A DNA stretch of 64,000 bases from contig NZ_JACHXW010000025.1 in assembly GCF_014192395.1 (NCBI RefSeq), positions 49,430 through 113,429 on the forward strand, read 5' to 3'. Every line of letters begins with the position of its first letter. Position 1 is the first letter of the stretch. The notes under the pieces were generated by a model, which worked only from the letters and a program-made list of their open reading frames with translations, was not told where the DNA came from and did no database searches. Source of the stretch: Paenibacillus endophyticus. GTDB lineage: Bacteria > Bacillota > Bacilli > Paenibacillales > Paenibacillaceae. Both the position numbers and the translations under genes were made by a program. This document shows positions 17,041-26,980 of the stretch, in pieces.

Positions 17041-17140
17041 CAAGCGTAAACGGCTGAAGCCGCCCTCTGACGGCTAAGCTTACGTTTCGCGTAGAAATAT
17101 AGAGAAAGGATAGCGAAATCATATCCTTTCCTATATTTTC
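17041..17140. repeat. Two-hairpin intergenic repeat, copy A
   Basis: The first hairpin (CGTAA..AGCCG / CGGCT..TTACG) lies in 17041-17099. It matches 41970-42028 at 57 of 59 positions. The second (GAAATATAG-AG-AAAGGATA paired with TATCCTTT-C-CTATATTTTC, 17094-17140) is a long near-perfect stem. Looser relatives sit at 29990 and 33263. It lies between divergent promoters. Confidence 0.75.
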
Positions 17141-17244
17141 AAAAAACGGTTCCCAGAACAGTCTCCGCACGGTTAACAATATACTTCGGCTTTTTAATCC
17201 TGTATATTTAATAAAAATAAATTTGCTGCGAAAGAGGAAGTCTC

Positions 17245-18999
17245 ATGCGACGCTTCAAACTTGGTAGGCTGTATATCCCTTTCACCTACAAAATGATGAT
17301 CCCTTACCTGCTGCTTGTCCTGCTGACTGACCTGCTCATCGGCTATATTTCGTATACGATGCTCATTCAGTCCCGAACCGAGATGGCCGAGACGAATATT
17401 CGGACAGCCATGAAGCAGACACGCAACAATATTGAATACCAAATGGATGAAATCAACCGGATGTCGAGCACCTTGTTCACCAGCCTTACCTTCCAGAACG
17501 CGCTTCAGAATTCAGGAGATCCGCTTGAGGTCATGCTCAAAATGAGAGATGACATCATTCCTCAGATGAAAGCGCCGCTTCAGCTGTACGGCAACAACAT
17601 CCGTCTCGTCCTCTACACTGTAAATGAAAAAATGTACGAGGTTCCAGGTGACAATATGGAAGAGGAAATTAGCAGAAGAGACTATTACGTCCTTCCTGCC
17701 AGCAGCATCGCGAGCACAGATTGGTTCGAATCGATTCAAGCCATGAATCAGGATAATCTGTGGCTTCAACTGGATACAGATAAGAAGCTGAATCATATTT
17801 CTCATTTCCGCAAGCTGGTTTCCTCCAGCGGCATGGCGTCTGTGATTGGCTATGTCCGTGTAACGGCTAGGTTCGACGAGCTATTTGGCAACTTCGATAC
17901 GTTCCCGATCGACCAAGGCATCAGTCTGCGGCTTGTCGATACGACGGCAGGAGCAACCCTATACACCAGAGGAGAGGCTGACGCACATTCGAACCAAAGC
18001 AACGAGCTCAGCATCAAAGAGCAAATTGCCGGAACACCTTTCATTATCGAATCTTTGGTGCCCCATGCTTATTTGAACAAAGATGCCAGCAGAATGCAGA
18101 AAGTGATTGGAACCGTCTGTACAATCAGCTTTTTGGTCATGGCTTTTATCGGCTTTATCGTGGCTAGGCTCTCCGGCAAAAAAATGAAGCGAATCGTCAC
18201 GCTGGTCCGTTCCTTCCAAGAAGGCAACTTTCATAAACGGATCGTGTTTACAGGCAATGACGAATTTGTCCATATTGCCGATTCCTTTAACCAGATGGCG
18301 ACGAGCATACAGGAATTGATCAAAAATGAATATGTACAGGGCATTCAGAAGAAACAGGCCGAGCTTGATGTGCTTCAGGCACAGATTAGCCCTCATTTTT
18401 TATATAATACCTTGTCTACAATCGGCAGTCTCGCCAATCTTGGCGAGGTTCAGAAGGTCACTCAGATGGTGCAAGGCTTGTCCAAGTTCTACCGGCTTAC
18501 CTTAAATGGCGGCAATGTCTATATCTCGCTGGAGAAGGAGCTTGAGCAGATTGAAGCCTACCTCGATATTCAGCGGGTCAAATATGCGGACACGTTCAAG
18601 GTCTATTTCGATGTCGAGCCTGAAATTCTGCAAACGCCGATTATTAAGCTGATCCTGCAGCCCTTTGTCGAGAATATATTCAAGCATTCGTGGTTCGGCA
18701 AATCCATAGCCATTCGAATTACAGGAAAACGGCTTGGCGATCACATTGAGCTCAAAGTCATCGACAACGGCATCGGAATGCGGCCGGATACCCTTAAGAA
18801 AATGCAATCCAATACGCTGCAGCCAGACAACCAGTCGGATAAGTACGGGCTCAAAAACGTGGAGGAACGCATTAAGCTCCGGTACGGCAATGACTTCGGC
18901 ATTCGCATTGGCAGCCATTACGGAGCAGGAACGACCGTACAAATTATTCTTCCGATTGCCAATGCAGAAATCAAGGAAGATGGCGATATCATCGCCTGA
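17245..18999 (+). CDS. YesM-type sensor histidine kinase
   Basis: 584 residues. Membrane helices at about 17-37 and 290-312 flank a ~250-residue extracellular sensor. A HAMP domain follows (about 312-365), then the His_kinase motif QAQISPHFLYNTLSTIGSL with the phospho-accepting His, and a HATPase domain (LILQPFVENIFKH, DNGIGM, GLKNVEERIKLRYG). This family senses extracellular sugars or the binding protein of a linked ABC transporter and phosphorylates a YesN-type regulator. The next genes encode exactly that regulator and an LplBC-type transporter. Confidence 0.95.
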   Translation: MRRFKLGRLYIPFTYKMMIPYLLLVLLTDLLIGYISYTMLIQSRTEMAETNIRTAMKQTRNNIEYQMDEINRMSSTLFTSLTFQNALQNSGDPLEVMLKMRDDIIPQMKAPLQLYGNNIRLVLYTVNEKMYEVPGDNMEEEISRRDYYVLPASSIASTDWFESIQAMNQDNLWLQLDTDKKLNHISHFRKLVSSSGMASVIGYVRVTARFDELFGNFDTFPIDQGISLRLVDTTAGATLYTRGEADAHSNQSNELSIKEQIAGTPFIIESLVPHAYLNKDASRMQKVIGTVCTISFLVMAFIGFIVARLSGKKMKRIVTLVRSFQEGNFHKRIVFTGNDEFVHIADSFNQMATSIQELIKNEYVQGIQKKQAELDVLQAQISPHFLYNTLSTIGSLANLGEVQKVTQMVQGLSKFYRLTLNGGNVYISLEKELEQIEAYLDIQRVKYADTFKVYFDVEPEILQTPIIKLILQPFVENIFKHSWFGKSIAIRITGKRLGDHIELKVIDNGIGMRPDTLKKMQSNTLQPDNQSDKYGLKNVEERIKLRYGNDFGIRIGSHYGAGTTVQIILPIANAEIKEDGDIIA

Positions 19000-19030
19000 T
19001 CGCAGACAACGATGAGAGGAGCAGACGCAT

Positions 19031-20605
19031 ATGGAAATCAATATTTTACTCGTGGATGATGAATCCATTGATTTGGAATGGCTTCGGCGGCGCGTTGTGA
19101 GCAACAAGGCTATGCAGCAGCAGAATGTGAGAACGGCGGTCAGCGGCTTCGAGGCGCTTGAGCTTATGGAACAGCACCCCGTTGATCTTATACTCTCCGA
19201 CATACGCATGCCGATTATGACCGGCATGGCATTCGCGCGCAAAGCGAAGGAGATCAACCCGCAGGTTCATATCGTATTTATTAGCGGTCACCAGGATTTC
19301 AGCTATGCCAAGGAAGCCATTCAATTGAACGCTTCCGGCTACCTTCTTAAACCTGTCGAGGATCGTGAGCTGCATGATATGCTGGATCAGATGTGCAGCA
19401 AGATCGAGGAGGAAAGAAAGCAGCGCTCTTCCCTCTCGGAAACACTGAGCCTCGTTCATCAGGAGCTGCTGCTGCGCTGGTTCAAGGAGCCTACCCCTGG
19501 ACAGGTAGAGGATCATCTACACCGCTTCCTCGCGCCGATCCTTGAGAACGGAGCGACAGTCGCCATTATCGAAGTGGATGATCTAGCCTGGAAAATTCAT
19601 CTTACGACGGAAGAGGAACGGCGATTGTTAATCGCAAGCATCTCCCTCTTCATCCGAGAGTTTGTGAATGCGAAAAACCTAGGAACCTTAATAACGAGCT
19701 ACGACGACCATTTCGTACTGCTGACCACCATTCCGGAAGAGCATATAAAGGCAATGCTCGAACAATTGATCGAAGCATTCTACAAACAATTCGCCTACTC
19801 CATTACGATTGGAACGGGTAAATACACGTCAGAGGTCAATAAACTGCATGACTCCTATCGGCAAGCCCAAGCGGCGCTAAGCATCAAATGGGTGTTTGGC
19901 AAAAACAGGCTCATTCAGGATGCATCGGAATGGTCTCCCAAACAGGCAATGGCTTTGAACTTGGAGAAGACCGTCGACCGGATGCTTCAAGCGATGCTCG
20001 AATATGACCTGACTGCGATCGATGATTGCTTGCTTGAGCTGTTTAACGGGGATCAGCCCCTTACCCAGAAAAGCGACATCTATGATCTTATCATTCGTAT
20101 TACCTCCAAGCTTCATGCTGATCTCCAGCAAATGAACGAGCATTTGTATGAAATTTTGAAATGGGAGTCGCATCAGCCCTTTATTCTGTTTCAATTTGAA
20201 ACGGTGCATGATATTTTATCGTGGCTGCGAAGACGATTTTTTGAATTGTCAGAACTGCTGTATTTGAAGAAGCAGCGGCAGAAACGCAAGCTTATTGATG
20301 AGATTACGCGATTCGTCGAGCAACGGCTCGACCAGAAGATCACGCTGAATGAGGTGGCATCGCATTTCGACTTCACGCCCAACTACTTAGGACAGCTCTT
20401 CAAGGCTGAAACCAATACGTTGTTTACCGATTTCCTTATCGATCTGCGCATGAAGCGTGTATGTGAACTGTTGAAGGATCCGACTCGGAAGGTATATGAG
20501 ATCGCAGAGCTTGCCGGCTATAAAAACATTGTGTATTTCAATCGGCAGTTCAAGCTGTCTACCGGCATGTCGCCTGGAGAGTATCGCAAGCAGCATAAAA
20601 TTTAA
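19031..20605 (+). CDS. YesN-type AraC response regulator
   Basis: 524 residues. An N-terminal receiver domain carries phospho-acceptor D57 (LILSDIRMP), acidic D9/D10 and the conserved Lys in LLKPVED. There is a long helical middle domain, and a C-terminal AraC double HTH (ITLNEVASHFDFTPNYLGQLFKAET and KVYEIAELAGYKNIVYFNRQFKLSTGMSP). It starts 31 bases after the kinase and forms a two-component system with it. Most likely it activates the permease and binding-protein genes that follow a terminator at 20620. Confidence 0.95.
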   Translation: MEINILLVDDESIDLEWLRRRVVSNKAMQQQNVRTAVSGFEALELMEQHPVDLILSDIRMPIMTGMAFARKAKEINPQVHIVFISGHQDFSYAKEAIQLNASGYLLKPVEDRELHDMLDQMCSKIEEERKQRSSLSETLSLVHQELLLRWFKEPTPGQVEDHLHRFLAPILENGATVAIIEVDDLAWKIHLTTEEERRLLIASISLFIREFVNAKNLGTLITSYDDHFVLLTTIPEEHIKAMLEQLIEAFYKQFAYSITIGTGKYTSEVNKLHDSYRQAQAALSIKWVFGKNRLIQDASEWSPKQAMALNLEKTVDRMLQAMLEYDLTAIDDCLLELFNGDQPLTQKSDIYDLIIRITSKLHADLQQMNEHLYEILKWESHQPFILFQFETVHDILSWLRRRFFELSELLYLKKQRQKRKLIDEITRFVEQRLDQKITLNEVASHFDFTPNYLGQLFKAETNTLFTDFLIDLRMKRVCELLKDPTRKVYEIAELAGYKNIVYFNRQFKLSTGMSPGEYRKQHKI

Positions 20606-20619
20606 AATAAACATATGCG

Positions 20620-20649
20620 ACTGCCCGCGTCTGCACAGGACCGGGCAGT
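20620..20649 (+). terminator. Intrinsic terminator after the two-component genes
   Basis: ACTGCCCG pairs with CGGGCAGT, then TTCTTTG. It separates regulator transcription from the transporter operon. Confidence 0.75.
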
Positions 20650-20770
20650 TTCTTTGCCCTTATACAGGCAATCGTTGAATAAGTATTGGTTTTAGTTGAT
20701 CACCCTAATTATGCAGCTCTTTTCTATTTCTTATAATGAACGTAGACAAGAGATGAGAGAGGGAGCGCAC

Positions 20771-21691
20771 ATGAAACGAAACGGATTTATAAATGATGTA
20801 ATCAAATACCGCACGATTCTGTTGATGCTAACGCCCGCTGTTTTGTTTTTCCTGCTGTTTGCCTATGTACCGATGGCAGGAATAATCATTGCGTTCAAGC
20901 ATTATGATTACGCCGGCGGCATTTTTGGAAGCGCTTGGAACGGGCTCGATAATTTCAGATTTTTCTTTGAATCAGGGGACGCTTGGAGAATTACGAGAAA
21001 CACGGCGCTCTATAACGTCGCATTCATCGTCGTTAATAACGTCTTGCAAATTTTCACAGCGATTCTATTGTTCGAGGTCGGAGGCAAATGGTTCCGCAAA
21101 ATCACGCAATCCATTCTGTTTCTTCCCTACTTCATTTCATGGGTCGTTGTAGGCGCAATTGCTTATAATTTATTGAACTTCGATATCGGTACCGTCAATT
21201 CCCTGCTAAGAGGAATCGGCATGGAGCCAATCGATATCTATAATACGCCCGCTTATTGGCCATACATTTTGACGATTGTGTCCGCATGGAAGATGCTTGG
21301 CTACGGTACGGTCATGTATTTGGCAGCCATTACGAGCATCGATACTGAAATGTACGAAGCGGCTGAGATCGACGGAGCGAATGTGTTCCAGCGTATCCTG
21401 AAGGTGACGATTCCTAACCTTTATCCAACCGTAATCATTCTGGTGCTGCTGGCAGTAGGCAATATATTCAGAGGAGATTTCGGAATGTTCTACAACATGG
21501 TCGGCAACAATGGTGTTCTGTTCTCATCCACCGACGTCATCGATACATTCGTATTCCGGTCGCTCATTACCTCGAATGATATCGGCATGTCGGCCGCAGC
21601 AGGCGTATTCCAATCCGTTCTTGGATTTACAGCCATTATGCTCGTGAACTACTCTGTTCGCAGATATGACAAAGATCGGGCCTTATTCTAA
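20771..21691 (+). CDS. Sugar ABC transporter permease, LplB-like
   Basis: 306 residues from the ATG behind GAGGGAGCGCAC; the frame opens upstream without a better site. Six membrane helices start at YRTILLMLTPAVLFFLLFAYVPMAGIIIAFKHYD, a typical LplB/YtcP-family opening. The EAA loop is EAAEIDGANVFQRILKVTIPNL. It pairs with the downstream YtcP/LplC-like permease for import of oligosaccharides. No ATPase gene is present; this family commonly uses a shared MsmX-type ATPase encoded elsewhere. Confidence 0.94.
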   Translation: MKRNGFINDVIKYRTILLMLTPAVLFFLLFAYVPMAGIIIAFKHYDYAGGIFGSAWNGLDNFRFFFESGDAWRITRNTALYNVAFIVVNNVLQIFTAILLFEVGGKWFRKITQSILFLPYFISWVVVGAIAYNLLNFDIGTVNSLLRGIGMEPIDIYNTPAYWPYILTIVSAWKMLGYGTVMYLAAITSIDTEMYEAAEIDGANVFQRILKVTIPNLYPTVIILVLLAVGNIFRGDFGMFYNMVGNNGVLFSSTDVIDTFVFRSLITSNDIGMSAAAGVFQSVLGFTAIMLVNYSVRRYDKDRALF

Positions 21692-21707
21692 TGGGAGGTG
21701 ATATGAG

Positions 21708-22625
21708 ATGAGTGGAACTGAGCTTGAAACGAAACCAGTAAGATCACATCAACGGGACCGCCAATTGCTTTCCGTTATCGGTTATATATCTTTATCTGTC
21801 CTGGCTGCACTTTGCATCCTGCCTTTTATTCTCATCCTATCCTCGTCACTGTCCGAGGAAAGCACGATCGTAACGAAGGGTTATCAATTTTTCCCAAGTG
21901 AGTTTTCATTTGAGCCCTACAAAATTTTGTTTCAGTATCCCGAGCAAATATTACGCGCTTACTCGGTGACGCTGGCTGTTACCGCAATCGGAACCGTAAT
22001 CGGATTATTCCTGACCGCGATGACCGCGTATTGCTTGTCCAGAAGAGATTTCAAATGGCGCAATCAATTCTCGTTTTTCTTCTTCTTTACCACCTTGTTC
22101 AGCGGAGGCCTCGTGCCTTGGTACCTTCTAGTCGTCAATTACTTGCATATGAAGGATACGATTCTAGCCTTGATTCTTCCGCTGCTGCTCAACGTGTTTT
22201 ATATCATTGTCATGAAATCGTTTATGAGCAACATTCCAGAAGCGATTGTGGAATCGGCTAAAATTGACGGTGCAGGCGACTTTCTCATTTTCCTTCGTCT
22301 GATACTTCCACTCTCGAAGCCTGCACTCGCAACGATTGGACTCTTTCTCGCTCTCGGTTATTGGAACGACTGGTACAACGCCTTGCTTTTTGTATCGGAT
22401 GAAAAGCTGATGCCGCTCCAATACTACTTGTACAAGATGCTCGGCAATATGGATGGCATGCGTAAAGCGATGATGGGCTCAGGCGCAGTCGTAACAAACG
22501 TGCTCCCTACTGAAGGCTTGAAGATGGCAATGACCGTTGTTGCCAGCGGCCCGATACTAGTCGCATATCCATTTATTCAGAAGTACTTCGTAAAAGGCTT
22601 GACGATCGGCGCTGTAAAAGGATGA
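21708..22625 (+). CDS. Sugar ABC transporter permease, LplC/YtcP-like
   Basis: 305 residues, six helices. The EAA loop is ESAKIDGAGDFLIFLRLILPLSKPALATIGLF, and YFVKGLTIGAVKG is the standard C-terminal ending of this family. It starts 16 bases after the first permease, behind GGGAGGTG. Together they form the channel for the DUF3502 lipoprotein that follows. The sugar is not identifiable, because no glycosidase gene lies in this operon. Confidence 0.94.
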   Translation: MSGTELETKPVRSHQRDRQLLSVIGYISLSVLAALCILPFILILSSSLSEESTIVTKGYQFFPSEFSFEPYKILFQYPEQILRAYSVTLAVTAIGTVIGLFLTAMTAYCLSRRDFKWRNQFSFFFFFTTLFSGGLVPWYLLVVNYLHMKDTILALILPLLLNVFYIIVMKSFMSNIPEAIVESAKIDGAGDFLIFLRLILPLSKPALATIGLFLALGYWNDWYNALLFVSDEKLMPLQYYLYKMLGNMDGMRKAMMGSGAVVTNVLPTEGLKMAMTVVASGPILVAYPFIQKYFVKGLTIGAVKG

Positions 22626-22682
22626 TTCCAAGGAAACTTGGTTTATCGATAAATGCGATTCATCATAAGGGGGATATTTCGA

Positions 22683-24239
22683 ATGGTTAAAAAGAGAAGT
22701 ATGATTATGCTGGCTATGGTCTTGGCAATTGTAATGATCATCAGCGCTTGCGGCAGCAACAATAATGCACCTGCTGCTACAAAGGCACCTGACGGTGGAG
22801 AGACAAGCACAAATACAGAGCAAGGCGCGTTAGATACATCGGAAGCGGTTAAACTGAAAATGGTTTTTGTAGGACCTAAACCGGTTGATTACGACTCCGT
22901 GTTTGCAGCTGTTAATGAGAAATTGAAAGCAAAAATCAATGTAACTCTTGAAGGTGAATTTCTGGATTGGTCCGATTGGGCACAGAAATACCCTTTGAAG
23001 CTGGCTGCTAATGAAGATTTCGACCTGATCTACACCGCAAACTGGGCAGGATACAATGACCAAGCGCTTAAAGGCGGCTTCCTTGAATTGACAGAAGATA
23101 TGCTCAAAACTTATATGCCTACTACTTGGAAAGAAATGTCCGAAGTGAACTGGGATCAAGCTAAAGTGAACGGCAAGCTGTTCATGGTTCCACAGAACCT
23201 TGGCGAGTCTGTAGAGAAGCTTATCCTCTACCGTGAAGATTTGCGCAAAAAATACAATCTTCCTGCAATTGACAGCCCTGAAGCTTATGCCAACTATTTG
23301 AAAGCAGTAGCAGCTAACGAGAAAGGAATTACTCCTTTCACGCCGGAAACAGGCGACTGGAAGATGCACAACCTAGACCGCATTATGTTGAAGCAGCAAT
23401 ATGATTGGAACCTGTTTGATCTAGACATTCCACTCGGCTTCAAAATTACCGATGAAACAGGCAAGATCTTTAATGTCTATGAAACACCAGAATTTAAAGA
23501 GCTGCTTCTTTACTACAAAGACCTTGCAGACAATGGCGCTTGGTCGAAGAACGTACTGAACAACAAAAACGATCATCAGCAAGATTTCAGAGAAGGTAAA
23601 ACGGCATCAATAACTCATAATATGGGTACGCTCGGCTCACTGATGGCCTTGATGCGCCAAACGAATCAATTTGAAGTTGCACTTGCCGACATTAACCCAA
23701 ACAGTAAGAAATCCCAAGCTGTTGCTACACAGAACGGGGTATCCGTACATGCGACATCGAAGCACCCGGAACGCGCTCTTATGTTTATTGATTTGATGCA
23801 AAATGACCAAGAGCTCCATGACCTTATCAATCTCGGTATTGAAGGCGTACACTACACAGCTGTCGGCGATGAGAAATTCCAATCCACGGACAAAAGCCCG
23901 AACTACACCGGCTTCTCCTTCTGGGGCTTCAACTCTCCTCTAAACCGTGATAACGAGTCATTCCCTGAGGAAGCGACTGCTATGCAAAACGGTTGGGACA
24001 GCAGCGTGTACCACTACCCGCTTGAAACGTTTGTATTCGATAACAGCAAAGTAAAAACAGAAGTGGCCAATGTAAGTAACGTTATGCTTCGTTACGCAAT
24101 TCCTTTAGAGTATGGCGTAATCAAAGACGTAGATAAAGGCCTTGCAGATTTGAACAAACAAATCAAAGCAGCAGGTATCGAGAAGATTCAAACTGAACTT
24201 CAATCTCAAATCGATGCATTCCTTGCAGCGAAAAAATAA
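22683..24239 (+). CDS. Extracellular sugar-binding lipoprotein with DUF3502 domain, LplA-like
   Basis: 518 residues from the ATG behind AAGGGGGA. The signal sequence carries the lipobox IISAC (Cys about residue 23), followed by a Thr/Ala linker. The cluster-1-type binding fold (about 55-400) ends in a DUF3502 segment (ETFVFDNSKVKTEVANVSNV and then MLRYAIPLEYGVID-like). These proteins feed YtcP/LplB-type importers. The gene ends at a strong terminator and completes the YesMN-regulated operon. Confidence 0.94.
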   Translation: MVKKRSMIMLAMVLAIVMIISACGSNNNAPAATKAPDGGETSTNTEQGALDTSEAVKLKMVFVGPKPVDYDSVFAAVNEKLKAKINVTLEGEFLDWSDWAQKYPLKLAANEDFDLIYTANWAGYNDQALKGGFLELTEDMLKTYMPTTWKEMSEVNWDQAKVNGKLFMVPQNLGESVEKLILYREDLRKKYNLPAIDSPEAYANYLKAVAANEKGITPFTPETGDWKMHNLDRIMLKQQYDWNLFDLDIPLGFKITDETGKIFNVYETPEFKELLLYYKDLADNGAWSKNVLNNKNDHQQDFREGKTASITHNMGTLGSLMALMRQTNQFEVALADINPNSKKSQAVATQNGVSVHATSKHPERALMFIDLMQNDQELHDLINLGIEGVHYTAVGDEKFQSTDKSPNYTGFSFWGFNSPLNRDNESFPEEATAMQNGWDSSVYHYPLETFVFDNSKVKTEVANVSNVMLRYAIPLEYGVIKDVDKGLADLNKQIKAAGIEKIQTELQSQIDAFLAAKK

Positions 24240-24242
24240 TAC

Positions 24243-24276
24243 AAAAGGAGAGAAGGCCAATGCCTTCTCTCCTTTT
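24243..24276 (+). terminator. Strong intrinsic terminator
   Basis: AAAAGGAGAGAAGGC and GCCTTCTCTCCTTTT make a perfect 15-bp stem with loop CAAT, right after the binding-protein stop codon. Confidence 0.92.
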
Positions 24277-24802
24277 ATTTTGCCTGAAGCATCCGATATT
24301 GAAATGGGTCTGGACACTGATCCTCCGTCGCTCCCCCGCTAAGCAAGCACACGCAGTACAGCATCCGTTTTCTTGCCGTGTGAACCCGCATACAACATAA
24401 TAGACGTTTAAAATAGACCGATGTTATGCGTTCTGAAATAATAGCTAAACATAAAACCAACTAAAAACGCAGGCGAGATTAGAATGAAATAAAGTTTCTT
24501 TCGTACGCCAGCAGCCCGAAGGCATCTTATGTAAGAATACTTATTAGCAAGGCAAGCTTTTTCAATGATTACTCACCTCTCATTCTCTTCTTTAATGTTG
24601 CCTACACAAAAGACGAAGGAAATGAGTAAAATGTTTCCATTTCAAAACGCATCCCGCTCTGCTGCTCTATATTCAGAAATATAGCTTGGTTTGCCTGATT
24701 GAATTGAAACTATATAACGCTAGAATTTTTTGGTAATTTATATTAAACTATTATTTACTGATTGTTAAACAATCATTAATAGATGAGGGGTGTCCGGATA
24801 GA
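24277..24802. other. Intergenic stretch, no confident gene
   Basis: On the minus strand near 24568 a GAGAGGTGAG site precedes a TTG start reading KKLALLISILT and then a stop. A shifted frame goes on with hydrophobic residues (KKLYFILISPAFLVGFMFSYY). It may be a decayed small membrane protein, but the evidence is thin. Otherwise the stretch is AT-rich promoter DNA. Confidence 0.4.
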
Positions 24803-26104
24803 ATGAAAAATTTAATTTCTTGGAAAACGCACGCAAAAAAATGGTCGGGTGCACTGCTGGCCAGTACAATTTTGCTATCGCCTATAGGCTTGCCTGTGTC
24901 AAAGGCGAATGCAGCTTCAAGCCAAGCGGTTGATTCCGTTCAGGGTACGGTGAACAAACAGGATGCTGCCAAATATCGGATTGTTACTTTGGGTGATTCG
25001 ATTACCGTAGGCTATGAACCAAATTTGACAGCGTTACCATACGGTTATGTAGAACGTCTATATGAGCAAGGGCTTCTTCACGGACGTACAACGGTCAGCA
25101 ACTTTGGCATTTCAGGGTTGAAAACGGGCGGGCTAAAAACTTTTGTCGATGCTATTCAATTAGGCACAAAGGTTGAGTCTGACGCTATACAACCTAACCT
25201 GTCCGATCCTAATGCAGGGAAACTCGGAGAAAATACGGTGCAAATTCGTGAGAGCATAGCAGCTTCCAATCTTATCGTCCTTACAATTGGAGGAAATGAT
25301 GTCGCCCAATTGCTGACGCTTGGTGCAACGTTAACTGACCAGCAACTAGCCGAAAGCACATCCACCTTATTGACCAGCTATGCAGAAAATATAAATCAAG
25401 TCATTCAGAATCTATATAAAATCAACCCTGCTGCTGAAATTATTATAGCAGACCAGTATCAGCCAATGCCGGAAATCGCTAACGCAACCTTGTATCCTAA
25501 GCTTGTTGAAGTATCGAAATCTTTTACTGCTACCGTAGATAAACTTGCCGGAGGTTTTGCTGCCCAAGGCTTGAAAATTAAAGTTGCGCATGTATCCGAG
25601 GCGTTTTTAGGAAAAGAAGCTCAATTGACTCATATGATTTCAGATCGTGATTTCCATCCCAACCAGACCGGTTATGAACTCATTGCCAAGATTTTTGCGG
25701 AAACGATCTGGGGTTCACATACAACACTATCAGCAGCCGGCGGGCAAACGATTAATGTAATCGTTAATGGGAAGAATCTAGAAACACCTTATACGCCGGT
25801 CATTAAAGCAGACAGATCTTTTATCGCCATCCAAGATATTGTCCAAGTGTTTGGAGCCGTTACCGTTTGGGATGCAAAAACCAAAACAGCAGCGATTACA
25901 TACGGTGATCACAAGCTGACGGTTCAAATCGGAGCCTCCCACATTCATTTGGACGGAGCAGCAATTAAGCTGGATACGCCCGCTTTCTTGAATAAAGTAG
26001 GCAAAGAACATAAAACGTATGTCCCGCTTGCCGCAATAGCTCAGGGATTTGGACTGGATGTCCGTTATCTGGAGAAGCTAAGAACGGTATTTATCAACGC
26101 TTAA
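24803..26104 (+). CDS. Secreted SGNH/GDSL esterase with copper-amine-oxidase-N stalk
   Basis: 433 residues. Signal peptide to about ANA (residue 37). The SGNH hydrolase domain (about 57-310) has block I GDSITVGY (nucleophile S66), block III GGND and block V DRDFHPNQ carrying the catalytic Asp and His. The C-terminal ~110 residues (INVIVNGKNLE, later KTYVPLAAIAQGFGL) match the CuAO_N1-type domain often attached to secreted proteins of Paenibacillus. It probably removes acyl groups from extracellular glycans or lipids. ATG behind GAGGGGTG. Confidence 0.92.
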   Translation: MKNLISWKTHAKKWSGALLASTILLSPIGLPVSKANAASSQAVDSVQGTVNKQDAAKYRIVTLGDSITVGYEPNLTALPYGYVERLYEQGLLHGRTTVSNFGISGLKTGGLKTFVDAIQLGTKVESDAIQPNLSDPNAGKLGENTVQIRESIAASNLIVLTIGGNDVAQLLTLGATLTDQQLAESTSTLLTSYAENINQVIQNLYKINPAAEIIIADQYQPMPEIANATLYPKLVEVSKSFTATVDKLAGGFAAQGLKIKVAHVSEAFLGKEAQLTHMISDRDFHPNQTGYELIAKIFAETIWGSHTTLSAAGGQTINVIVNGKNLETPYTPVIKADRSFIAIQDIVQVFGAVTVWDAKTKTAAITYGDHKLTVQIGASHIHLDGAAIKLDTPAFLNKVGKEHKTYVPLAAIAQGFGLDVRYLEKLRTVFINA

Positions 26105-26130
26105 GCTTGTAGAATCGAAATGGCAAAGAG

Positions 26131-26161
26131 GATGCATCCTTCTTGGATTGCATCTTTTTTT
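26131..26161 (+). terminator. Intrinsic terminator of the SGNH gene
   Basis: GATGCA and TGCATC close a stem with inner CC/GG pairs, followed by seven T residues. Confidence 0.8.
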
Positions 26162-26235
26162 GTCTTACTGGGTACAAAAAGTGCAGCCCCCAGAACATAT
26201 TACATTTTTAAACTAGCTTGCCCAAACCGTTGTGT

Positions 26236-26835
26236 TCATCGACGTCGTCCTCTTAAGGATATAAGCCGCAGAATGCATACGGCGAGAAAAACCACAAGTA
26301 ATGAACCGACCATGAACCACCAATTATTCGATTCCTTTGTTACGATAGTTTTATCCGAATATTCCTCACGCGTGCTTGTCATTTTAGAAGGTTCGTATCC
26401 TACCCCCAATGCTTTTATTTCCTCTTGTGCGGATTCAAGGTTTTTATTCCCCTCACAAAGACCTGTTTCAAGTCGGTCTGCTTCGCCATAAGCAAAAACG
26501 ATAAACTCTTCATTTATTCCGAATCCTTCGTAACCACAACTTTCCGAACTCCTTGCTGTGTAAACAGTCGTTTGAGAACCCAAATCCCCTTTCCAAACTT
26601 TTTTTACTTCGAATTGAACTTTTACAGCATCTTCGGAAGACCAAATCTTCCCATTAACAGGTTTTGTCAAACGCAATACTTTGCCTGTGAATATTGCAGT
26701 TTTCCGTTGCAGTTGATCTTCTATACTTGGGGTCTCTGCACAAGAGCATGCATCGACTTGTAAAGGCGCGAACGCAAACCATGTACCGAACAAGAACAAA
26801 AAACTCAGGATGGTCATTGTTATTCTTTTTTGCAA
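26236..26835 (-). CDS. Secreted, C-terminally anchored NTR/TIMP-like protein
   Basis: 199 residues from a TTG start with GAGGTG at good spacing. A signal peptide ends at VDA, so the mature protein starts CSCAETPS. That CxC at the very N-terminus, plus AIFTGKVL and VQFEVKKVWKGD and a later SCGYEGF, is the pattern of bacterial netrin-like/TIMP-like proteins. A C-terminal membrane helix (about 172-192, WWFMVGSLLVVFLAVCILRLI) with a basic tail anchors it, giving a type I layout. In TIMPs the N-terminal Cys chelates the protease metal; whether bacterial members inhibit proteases is not established. Confidence 0.8.
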   Translation of the reverse strand: MQKRITMTILSFLFLFGTWFAFAPLQVDACSCAETPSIEDQLQRKTAIFTGKVLRLTKPVNGKIWSSEDAVKVQFEVKKVWKGDLGSQTTVYTARSSESCGYEGFGINEEFIVFAYGEADRLETGLCEGNKNLESAQEEIKALGVGYEPSKMTSTREEYSDKTIVTKESNNWWFMVGSLLVVFLAVCILRLISLRGRRR

Positions 26836-26980
26836 TTATTTCACCTCATTTATATGGAAGCGAATTCCAGACTGTGATATTAGCTCTTTAATCGACTTTT
26901 TGAACGGAATGGGTGTCAACATCTGCGTATGAGTCACGCCTACTCCAAAACCGCGAATCTTGTATTGATATCGACCGTTT

